Of a stretch of DNA of 64,000 nucleotides, positions 55,951-64,000 are shown one piece after another. Made by a program: the position numbers and the translations under genes. The notes beneath the pieces were generated by a model. The model did not search any database and had not been told where the DNA came from. It saw only the letters and a list, made by a program, of their open reading frames with translations. Position 1 is the stretch's first letter. Each line of letters begins with the position of its first letter. The DNA is from Piezodorus guildinii (taxonomy: Eukaryota; Arthropoda; Insecta; Hemiptera; Pentatomidae): assembly GCA_023052935.1 (NCBI GenBank), contig CM041298.1, positions 53,699,813 through 53,763,812 of the forward strand, read 5' to 3'.

Positions 55951-56425
55951 TAAGTAAACTTAAGAAAGAATTTCAAATTTTTATTTTATATTATTAAATT
56001 AAATGGAGATTGAAGTAGCTCAATCGGAAGACACAGATTTCGCTCTTATTGTTCTAGATCCCAAGGACCAATACTGGTATTTGTATTTAAAAAAAATTAA
56101 AATGCATTTTAAAAGTTGAAAAATGTTTGAGAAGTATTAGGCATAATACTCTAGATTTGTCATTCCTTATGTAATAATGCAGGTGAATTCCTGTTGTAAT
56201 TGCAAGGTGTTAAAAAAATCTATAAATTATACTTTACCGAAAAAAAAAGTAGGTAAGCACACCACCGAAATAAATTATGCCTTGACATATATTCCGGGAC
56301 GATCTACAATTAAACTATCACGTGTAATTGAGCCTCTATAATTATAGACGAACATCACAACTTAACACTATGATTGAGGGAGGATTTCCGGAAGAGCTGG
56401 CATTCCAGTTTTTTCAGCAATTTAG
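55951..56425. other. No gene seen
   Basis: AT-rich; nothing recognised. Confidence 0.35.
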
Positions 56426-57179
56426 GGACCTCCACTTAGCCTAGTACATCTGGACTAAACATTACTTTTAGTAACCTCCAATTTAGGGCCCACAATTTGG
56501 CATGAACCCAAAATTATCTGCCTGTCCCGCACAGCTGACGTGTGATTTATCGGTCACAACTTGCCTTCTGCCGAAGATCCCAGAAGAAATATCTAGTCAA
56601 TTGACAATGTTTTCTAACATGTAACTGAAAAAATTTGGTTGCCGATTTTGATTAAATGGATTCACTCAGCCTCAATCAGATAATTACAAGTTTAAAGAAT
56701 GAGAAACATCATTCGTTCGGAATCAAAATCCTATTCGATAATTATGATTAATTTAATCATCAACTTAATTACGGAATAAGGTAGTAACTATATAATTACA
56801 ACTAGATGTTGCCCGCGACTTCGTCTGCGTCAATTTCTGTTATTATGGTTCGCTATTAAGAAGTTTTTAAAAGAATATATTTTAAAGTACTTTTACGTTA
56901 ATGATATTTTTAGTTCTATTTTCTTGTGGCAGCAGAACATACTGACTTTCTCTGCAACACGATCTTGACAATACGACATATAGTCTGTCCGTGTGAAAAG
57001 CAGTCTTGACGTAAATCGATTCCTACGTGTTTAAATGTTTTCCCCCTGTTTTTTATTATTTTTTACGGCAAAATATAACTTATAACGGGAAATTGAATTA
57101 TTTTAAAATTAAAAGGTAAATCATTTGAATCATTGGGAACGCCTGATGTTATATAGTCTTAAGCTTTCCTTGATAAATG
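56426..57179 (-). repeat. Left arm of a 754-bp near-perfect inverted duplication
   Basis: It is the reverse complement of 57645-58399, with almost no differences by eye (one clear change, TGTCCCGC against TGTACCGC). 56811-57179 corresponds to the 3' part of the Helitron, 56426-56810 to flanking DNA. The inner junction (ATCATTTATCAAGG) shows short homology with the sequence across it. Confidence 0.93.
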
Positions 57180-57543
57180 ATTGATAAAGAGTCCTATTTG
57201 ATAAAAACATTGTACTGCTTCTTCACTTTCGAGTCTGAGTCTACCTTCATCGTTAAAGATGTAATTTTCATCACAAGTAACGATTGTGGAAAAAAATGAG
57301 GAATAGTTGACTATATACAAGGTTAATTAAAGAAAGGCCTAAGATCCTGCAGTATTCCCTCTACAATATTATTATTATCAAAGTTTCAGCATTATGTACC
57401 TATCAAAATTATATCATACTTCTACAACATGAATAATACAAGACCCTCTCAAAATTTAGTATTATACTTCTCTAGATACGTTGACACAAAGTTCTACTGA
57501 ATCTTAAACTTTCACGAGTTGAGAGATGCAAGCGCATTTATAA
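57180..57543. other. Spacer of the inverted duplication
   Basis: Unique AT-rich sequence. A minus-strand stretch reads DENYIFNDEGRLRLESEEAV without stop before entering the arm. I do not recognise it, and it may be chance. Confidence 0.3.
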
Positions 57544-58023
57544 TCTATATTAATATTATAAACCTGAAGAGTTTTTTTGTTTGAACGCGCTAATCTCAGG
57601 AACTACTGGTTGGAATTGAAAAATTATTTTGGTCTTGGATAGTCCATTTATCAAGGAAAGCTTAAGACTATATAACATCAGGCGTTCCCAATGATTCAAA
57701 TGATTTACCTTTTAATTTTAAAATAATTCAATTTCCCGTTATAAGTTATATTTTGCCGTAAAAAATAATAAAAAACAGGGGGAAAACATTTAAACACGTA
57801 GGAATCGATTTACGTCAAGACTGCTTTTTCACACGGACAGACTATATGTCGTATTGTCAAGATCGTGTTGCAGAGAAAGTCAGTATGTTCTGCTGCCACA
57901 AGAAAATAGAACTAAAAATATCATTAACGTAAAAGTACTTTAAAATATATTCTTTTAAAAACTTCTTAATAGCGAACCATAATAACAGAAATTGACGCAG
58001 ACGAAGTCGCGGGCAACATCTAG
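57544..58023 (+). mobile_element. Short non-autonomous Helitron
   Basis: 480 bp from TCTATATTAATATTATAAA to GGGCAACATCTAG, inserted between host A (57543) and T (58024). The 3' end has the hairpin CGCAGACGAAGTCGCG about 10 bases before CTAG. The TC start, hairpin, CTRR end and A|T target are the defining Helitron features. Interior sequence from 57645 encodes a decayed helicase end (see next entry). Its 3' 379 bp lies in the inverted duplication. Confidence 0.75.
57645..57960 (+). pseudogene. Relic of Helitron PIF1-type helicase C-terminus
   Basis: The frame reads DLPFNFKIIQFPVISYILP, a stop, then GKTFKHVGIDLRQDCFSHGQ. This corresponds to the FPv...inKsQGQTfk-vGi-L-...FSHGQLYVA region of Helitron helicases. 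A frameshift follows, after which the equivalent of the YVAlSRV segment is only faintly readable. The same relic occurs inverted in the left arm. Family membership is inferred from these motifs. Confidence 0.6.
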
Positions 58024-58399
58024 TTGTAATTATATAGTTACTACCTTATTCCGTAATTAAGTTGATGATTAAATTAATCATAATTATCGAATAGGATTTT
58101 GATTCCGAACGAATGATGTTTCTCATTCTTTAAACTTGTAATTATCTGATTGAGGCTGAGTGAATCCATTTAATCAAAATCGGCAACCAAATTTTTTCAG
58201 TTACATGTTAGAAAACATTGTCAATTGACTAGATATTTCTTCTGGGATCTTCGGCAGAAGGCAAGTTGTGACCGATAAATCACACGTCAGCTGTGCGGTA
58301 CAGGCAGATAATTTTGGGTTCATGCCAAATTGTGGGCCCTAAATTGGAGGTTACTAAAAGTAATGTTTAGTCCAGATGTACTAGGCTAAGTGGAGGTCC
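57645..58399 (+). repeat. Right arm of the inverted duplication
   Basis: Contains the Helitron 3' part and 376 bp of downstream flank. It is probably the source arm, because it is continuous with the Helitron 5' end while the left arm is not. Confidence 0.93.
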
Positions 58400-58856
58400 T
58401 AGTAATGAGTTTTCTGAATTTATTAATTAGAGTTTTAAAAATTGTATTTAGAGAAAATACTTTTTATTGTTAGATCAAATAATCTGAACCACATGTTTCC
58501 ATCAAACCTCAATTTAATCCTTTAACCTTTTTCTAACCCTAACGTTATTTCTTAAATTCATTTTATCAATAAAGGTAATTAAAAATCGTGAGTTGCGCGC
58601 ATTAAATGTTTTGTTGCTATATTAGTTTATCGAAAATAAATGACACTGAAATTTTAAAATTCACAATAAGTACAGAAGTAAGTATGATGAGCATACTATT
58701 GTTTTTTATTTTGTTGTTATATTCTCAATATCTGGAAAAAATTGAGTAATTTTGGGGGTAGAAAAATTAGTGAAGATCCTTTGGAAGAAATTAAACACCA
58801 TCCCTAATTTTTGCTTTTGGCTTATTATTTTCAGTTATGAACTTTGGTATCGAACG

Positions 58857-58894
<38 letters not shown>

Positions 58895-59019
58895 ATATAT
58901 ATATATATTATATATATATTATATATATATATATATAACGAATAACACCTAGACGTTGATATTAGCTAGTTATTTTCGAAATGGCGGTCGTTCAGAATTG
59001 ATTTAATTCAATAACTTAG
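58400..59019. other. No gene; A run and (AT)n; R end at 58570-58605
   Basis: An A run (58859-58892) is followed by ATAT repeats to 58936. GTAATTAAAAATCGTGAGTTG and GCGCGCATTAAATG near 58575-58610 resemble the inverted 5' end of an R copy. Confidence 0.5.
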
Positions 59020-59310
59020 TTATTTTTGAAGATAGAGAAAATTTATTACTGTTTTTTAACCAAAAATAAAACTTTTACACATAAATATGCCAAGAACTTA
59101 GTTTTTTTTAAGACAGAGAAAACATGTATAGAGTTTTAGAATCAGTAAAAAATAAAATAAAATATTATAATTATAATATTAATTAAACCAAAACTCGGTT
59201 ATTATTGAGGATAAAGAGAAATCGAAAAGTAGAAATTAGCAGCTCTAAGCAGTTATACCCTAATATTGTTATTTGGGAATAATAAACCATTGTGTAATAA
59301 TTTATAGCGA
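59020..59310 (+). repeat. Degenerate tandem units, as in 23255-24045
   Basis: Units at 59035, 59110 and 59205 carry GAAGATAGAGAAA, GACAGAGAAAACATGTATAG with AGTTTTAGAATCAG, and GAGGATAAAGAGAAA. They end with GCAGTTATACCCTAATATTG and AATAAACCATTGTGTAATAA. Confidence 0.6.
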
Positions 59311-59811
59311 TTTTTTTTTTAATCTTTCGAGTGAAAATTTGGGCATATCGGGGGTTAAAAACTCTCTGTTGTCTGGATTGTAATCATGGGTTCTAGGTAG
59401 TGTTGCGTTATTTCTCGTAATTGGACAAGCTCATTTGCTTCGTGATGCCAACAGTCTCTCACAATTATTACGTTTCCGAGGTACGAAGTTGATGATGATA
59501 ACGAAGACGAGGTGGTGGGGGGAAATCTATGCCGTTATGAAGTTAAAAACTCGGTCAGGGAAGACGGAGGAGGGTCGATACAGCGACCCCCAGCTGATAG
59601 TGCACACCTCAGCCTCCCTAGCAACCTCCCGGTCACTCCTTGTCCCTCCCTCCCGCTCTAAAGCCCACTCGATATACACCTCGATAGTTTAAGTTCTTAT
59701 AGTACTATCACGATAGTAGACGGAGTGGTCGGAGGTGGGATTATTTTAATAGACATATTATAACGTTATATATTATTAAAAAAAAAAAAAACTTATTATT
59801 TTTATAAATAA
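59311..59811. other. No supported gene; GC-rich islet 59480-59690
   Basis: The islet carries an 85-codon frame (59435-59692) with no recognised domain. Composition resembles the islets at 16225-16470 and 28940-29285. Confidence 0.3.
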
Positions 59812-59929
59812 TCTGGTGCGGGCAACACACGACTTTCACTAACCTCGGCTGTTAAAACCTATTTAAGAACTAATTAATATACTTAAATTTAAAATTAATT
59901 TTAATTAATGAAGATCATACTTAAGCCTC

Positions 59930-60640
59930 ACTGACTATACACATCACTTACAAAAACTACAGGATGGTGCAAGCTGTGGAAAACAAGATTAAACTATGAT
60001 AAATGCCAACATATGACATTTACACTGAGATGTGAAACCTGCCCACCAGTGTACATCGATAATATACTAATACCACAAATAGACAGTGTCAACTACCTTG
60101 GACTAACTTTTGACAGTAGAATGACTTGGGGCCCGCACATTAAGAAAAAACGAAAGACATTAAACCAAAGAAGTGGACTACTGCACACACTACTCAGGCG
60201 ACAATCAAAACTAAAATTAAGACAGAAACTTGCCATCCTAAACATACTTACTAAAATGAATATGGTCTTATGCCTCTCAAATCTTCGGAGCTGCAAAAAA
60301 GACTCACATACAAAGACTTCAAATTTTCTAGTCAAAAATACTTAGACGAATTACGCAAGCACCTTGGTATGTTTTAATCACAACTTTACATATAGACTTA
60401 CACATGGCTATCGTCAGCGAATACATACGAACTCACTACTCTCGGTTTCACAACAAATTACTAGGACAACCCTCTCATAGAACAAATGCCAACAACCAAT
60501 ATGCCTAACAACATCAGGAAAAGACTGAAAAGGTCATGGATAAGAGATGTTCTGTTACCTTATGAATTAAAACATGCCACGGAAGAGATACCACTGAGTA
60601 TTGTCATCTTCCTCATGCCTGACATGCCCCCTTTTTATTG
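59930..60640 (+). pseudogene. Jockey-type LINE RT C-terminal fragment
   Basis: The frame near 59965 reads WCKLWKTRLNYDKCQHMTF and continues TLRCETCPPVYIDN, VNYLGLTFDSRMTWGPHIKK, LLHTLLRRQSKLKLRQKLAI. Frameshifts follow, then NNIRKRLKRSWIRDVLL, equivalent to RRLKRQWLRDIL of J1. It is a third subfamily. The RT active site lies beyond the truncation. Confidence 0.8.
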
Positions 60641-60647
60641 TAATATA

Positions 60648-61570
60648 TTGGGTTATGTAACATTAAATGTCCGTTTTCAAGGTAAAGGATTTTTATTAAA
60701 ACCACGATATGAAAACAAGATAATTTTATTCGAAGTATTTACCTTCTTTTTATACACATTTTTCCCAACGTGACACCGACTTTTTTATCCCCGAACTGAA
60801 AAACTCTGAGCTTTAAAGTGAAACAAAATCTGAAAACGCACTTTCACTTGATCATCATTTTCAAAAAGTTTTCCTTTGACGAGGTAGTCTAAATTCCTGA
60901 ACATTTGGTAATCTTTTGGAGACAAGTCGGGAAAATATGGTGGGTACGGAAGAACTTCGTAGCCCAGTTCTTTCAATTTTTGCACGGTATGTTTCGAAAC
61001 ATGGGGTCTTGCTGCCGCTCAGTGAGATCATGAGGTACCCATGCATCGAGCTTTTTTACTTTCCCAATACACTTTAAATGTCTAGAAACGGTAGACGCAC
61101 TTGCATTTAGTTGTGCTGAGGGTCCTTTAACTGTTTGGTAGGGGTTTCCATCCACTGTATGTTTAAGGACATCGTTGTCTATTATGGACGGAGGTCTTCC
61201 TCGGGGCAAGTTTTCCAGGTCGGTATCCCCAGCTGAAAACTTAGCAAACCTACGGCGAATGGTCCGTTCATTAACACTCCCTTCCCCAAACGCCTTGCAA
61301 ATATTTATAGTGGCCTCAGCTGCTGAACGGCCGAGTTTAAACTCGTACAAAAATATTATTCGAAAATCGCGTGTTTCCATGTTCATATTTGGAGGTATAC
61401 TAAAAAGTGGGTAATTGATTGGGAAACTAATGTTTATAGTACAAAGGTAGATGATTAGTAACTGTTTAATTTAAATATGTAAAAATTCGAAAGAAAACAA
61501 CAGAGACCTGCAAAATCCTTTATGTATTTCAGAAACTATAAAAACGGACATTTCATGTGAAACAACCCAA
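60648..61570 (-). mobile_element. Internally deleted mariner (copy 2)
   Basis: 923 bp between TA duplications (60646-60647, 61571-61572), with inverted ends TTGGGTTATGTAACATTAAA and (rc) TTGGGTTGTTTCACATGAAA. The same organisation as 36692-37587, with a better preserved coding part. It was inserted at the end of the LINE fragment. Confidence 0.9.
60785..61386 (-). pseudogene. Mariner transposase with central deletion
   Basis: An N-terminal part of 137 codons (61386 down to 60973) has the helix-turn-helix DNA-binding region (FKLGRSAAEATINICKAFGE, ERTIRRRFAKF), the GRPPSI linker and WVPHDLTE. It then jumps, in another frame, to LKELGYEVLPYPPYFPDLSP and KDYQMFRNLDYLVKGK, the segment with the third Asp of the DDD catalytic triad. 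The sequence with the first two Asp residues is gone, so it could not catalyse transposition. It could at most bind ends. A full-length mariner transposase is about 345 residues. N-terminal Met choice (MNMET or MET) is open. Confidence 0.88.
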
Positions 61571-62214
61571 TATTTGACAGACAATACACTGATTGTTATA
61601 TGTATGTATAGACAGGTGTGGATAAATAAAAAAGTATTTTCAGTTTCGCTAAAAACATATCATATAGATTAAATAATATAGCAATATCAAATTGTTACGT
61701 ATAATTATCAGTAATAACTTTATGCCAACTTTGTCGCTTTACATTGCCTTTTAAAGCTTTGTATATAAGATAATATTTTCTCTAAAATCTTTTGGTATAT
61801 TATACTAATATATTACTGTTCCTTTGTAAAAAAAAAAAAATATATATTTTCGCTCTTTTCCAATTTAGTTGGATATCTCATTCCTTCAAATTTTATATTT
61901 ACCCGTTATTTATCAATGCTAACAAGATGATATGGTGAATTATTTTAAATTTATAAAATTAAAGGTACTTTAGACAAAGATAATTTAAAATATCGGCATT
62001 TAAGCCCTGTTAGACTATTTCATTCATAATGAAACCTACATGATATTAAAGTCCATTACGTTTCACATCCATATAGCGAGTTTTATCAAAATTGTTTAAG
62101 TCGCTTTTTACAAATGCTAAAAGTTGCAAAATGCATGGTATCAAGTACCCTTTTGGTCAGCCGATTTTAGTGAAACAGATTTGGTGTAACATCTCAGGCG
62201 AATAATTATCTTAA

Positions 62215-62425
62215 TTATTTTTTTTTTATTTATTCAAAAAATATTACAATTTGTCTCAATGGAAAATAATGATAGTTCTTAAAAATCACATCCATACAGT
62301 ATTTACAGTATAATCTATAGAAAAGTCAAAATACGTTAAAAAATAAATAAATAAAGGTATATAATAACAAAATTTATAAATAAAGTAAATACAAGTTAGC
62401 AAATAAATGAACAAAACATGAACAC
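62215..62425 (-). mobile_element. Short retro-insertion with 7-bp target duplication
   Basis: ATCTTAA at 62208-62214 recurs at 62426-62432. The insert begins with a T run on plus, the A tail of a minus-strand element. The body is AT-rich and unassigned. It interrupts the R sequence that resumes at TATAAAATTACAGTTTAGTG. Confidence 0.7.
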
Positions 62426-62485
62426 ATCTTAAATATAAAATTACAGTTTAGTGCGACTTTTCGTTCGCATTAAACTTACCACACA

Positions 62486-62609
62486 CGGCTCCGGACTAAA
62501 CGGTCTAAAATACCATAGTTCTATTAATGTTTTTTTATATGTTATATTTTTGTTGTAATATGTTGAAAGAAAAAAATAAAAAAAAAGTTATCTATCTATT
62601 TATCTATCT
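62486..62609 (+). mobile_element. Short retro-insertion with 14-bp target duplication
   Basis: AAACTTACCACACA at 62472-62485 recurs at 62610-62623. The 124-bp insert ends in A-rich sequence followed by (TATC)n, a microsatellite-type 3' end. It interrupts the R block that otherwise reads ACTTACCACACACAC...GACC. Confidence 0.85.
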
Positions 62610-62760
62610 AAACTTACCACACAGACCTTTTCACGGGGATTGGTCATTTTGACTCAGGGTACTCTAAAACGTGTATTTCCGGTGGAAACTGGATTTAGGA
62701 AATTTTCACTATCGCAATACTTTCCCTTAGTATATATTTCATAACAATGTAAGTGGTAGA

Positions 62761-63545
62761 TAAATAATATTTGTACATCTGCTATCAGAAAAAAAATATA
62801 ATTAATCTATTTTATTATTACCTACGACAATCATTTTTTTTTTATCGGATTTTCATCACTCTCCGTTAACTTTTAAAATTGTATGTATAACATAATATTT
62901 TTTTATGAAATCACTAACTTTCCAACGGTATCTTATTCATCTATTTTACTATTCTTATGTTCGGAATAAAAAAAATTACTTATACAAATATTTTTGCTCT
63001 TTTCTCAAAAATATCATGGTAATCAAATTCGTTCTGGTTGTATATATAGCTGTTCTAGCAATACTGAGAAAATGATAAGGTTAATTTTTTTTAATCAATA
63101 AAATCAAGACTTTTATCTATATAAAATAAGACAATTTAAAATATCGGCATTTAAGCCTGTTAGAATATTTTAAGCAGAATGAAAACTAAATTACATTAAT
63201 ACCCATTAAATTTTACAGCCGTGTTTGACAAAATCGTAAATGTTGCAAAATGCATGGTATAAAGTACCACTTTTGGTCAACCGATTTTAGTGAAAATGTT
63301 ACTGTAACATTTCGGGCGAATAGTTAGTTGTCTTAAATATGTAATTTCAGTTTAGTACGAGTTTTCGTTTTCGCGCTTGACTTACCATAAACACACGGAC
63401 ACACAGACCTTTTATCGGGACTTGGTTATTTGGACTAAGGGGATCCTAAAACTTGTATTTCCGTTGAAAACTGTATTTCGAAAATTTTCACAATCGCAAT
63501 ACTTTCCCTTACTATATATGGTATACATATGTAAGTGGTAGATAA
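62761..63545 (+). mobile_element. R-family copy, 5'-truncated
   Basis: Contains TCCAACGGTATCTTATTCAT, GGCATTTAAGCCTGTTAGAA, GTTGCAAAATGCATGGTATA, ACACACGGACACACAGACC and the end TTCACAATCGCAATACTTTC with CATATGTAAGTGGTAGA. It is adjacent to, and in the same orientation as, the preceding copy. Confidence 0.65.
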
Positions 63546-64000
63546 ATTATACCTTTATATCTGCTATCAGAAAATAAGAAAATCGGGCTTATATCCCAAA
63601 AATTATTTTATCTCCCCAACTTAAATACATGTTAATAGTTTATACCCTATGAAGCATTTATTTGCGATTTCATAATATAACTTTATAAATTATTATCAAA
63701 AACAATTACTTAAGTTTATTTGATTTTTGTCACTCTCCATTACCTTCCACAACTTAAGTGCAGGAATATCATAAGATATTCATACCATAGTGAAAAGCAA
63801 GGGAATGACACAAAAATAAATAAAAAATAAAGATCATAATAATATAGGTAAATAAACAAAATAAATGGAAGATTTATTATTATTAATTTAAGAGAATATT
63901 TGTTATTCCATTTCGTTAGGCATATGTTTCGTTTTATCTGAGCCAGTGATTTGAGACTGTCAAATTTATATCTATATGATAAGGTGTTTGCACATCAAAG
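63546..64000. other. No gene; possible start of another R fragment
   Basis: GTCACTCTCCATTACCTTCC near 63729 resembles R internal sequence, then it becomes plain AT-rich DNA to the window end. Confidence 0.35.

Larger units (their letters stand above)
59812..62760 (+). mobile_element. R-family element with four nested insertions
   Basis: Begins CTGGTGCGGGCAACACACGAC (59812) and ends GCAATACTTTCCCTTAGTAT with ATAACAATGTAAGTGGTAGA (about 62760). It is interrupted by a LINE fragment with a mariner next to it (about 59925-61650) and by two short retro-insertions with target duplications (62215-62425, 62486-62609). The R core AAAATGCATGGTATCAAGTA is at about 62127. Confidence 0.65.

Noticed and set aside
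57180..57290. Minus-strand segment DENYIFNDEGRLRLESEEAV as a helicase part
   Set aside because: It is open and looks protein-like, but I cannot match it to a Helitron helicase region, and the arm junction argues that it is not continuous with the Helitron.

Overview
This is an AT-rich, intron-era eukaryotic window that looks like intergenic DNA from an arthropod, most likely an insect. I cannot assign a species. The evidence is the resident mobile DNA: Jockey-type, I-type, RTE-type and CR1-like non-LTR retrotransposons (LINEs), mariner derivatives, a Helitron, tRNA-headed SINEs, fold-back and hairpin elements, and long A/T runs. I see no bacterial gene organisation and no complete host gene. 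The only candidate piece of a host gene is a terminal exon on the minus strand near 29.5-29.8 kb.

Layout. 1-8.6 kb: an almost intact Jockey-type LINE (989-5777) whose ORF2 is broken by two nonsense codons, then two SINEs and a 5'-truncated relative (6917-8549) with its own target-site duplication. 8.6-24 kb: SINE copies, a 180-bp tandem array (16731-17660), copies of an abundant dispersed family I call R, LINE relics, and one canonical hammerhead-ribozyme motif (21778-21823). 24.4-28.2 kb: a 3.4-kb fold-back element built of mirrored 21-bp and 112-bp tandem repeats, inserted into an RTE-type LINE whose reading frame resumes on the far side. 28.3-38.1 kb: the terminal exon and, 3 kb away inside another LINE, its processed retrocopy; then palindromic elements with hammerhead-like motifs, one of them carrying a deleted mariner.

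38-64 kb: thinner relics, an I-type LINE with an RNase H domain (49.1-52.5 kb), a 754-bp near-perfect inverted duplication enclosing the 3' end of a short Helitron (56.4-58.4 kb), and a nest of LINE, mariner and other insertions inside R copies (59.8-63.5 kb).

How the parts relate. LINE reverse transcriptases (ORF2 proteins) are the likely source of the SINE, R-internal and retrocopy insertions, because several have A- or T-rich tails and 7-14 bp target-site duplications that can be read directly. Nearly all coding sequence here is transposon-derived and broken. The stretches between named elements hold no gene I can support.
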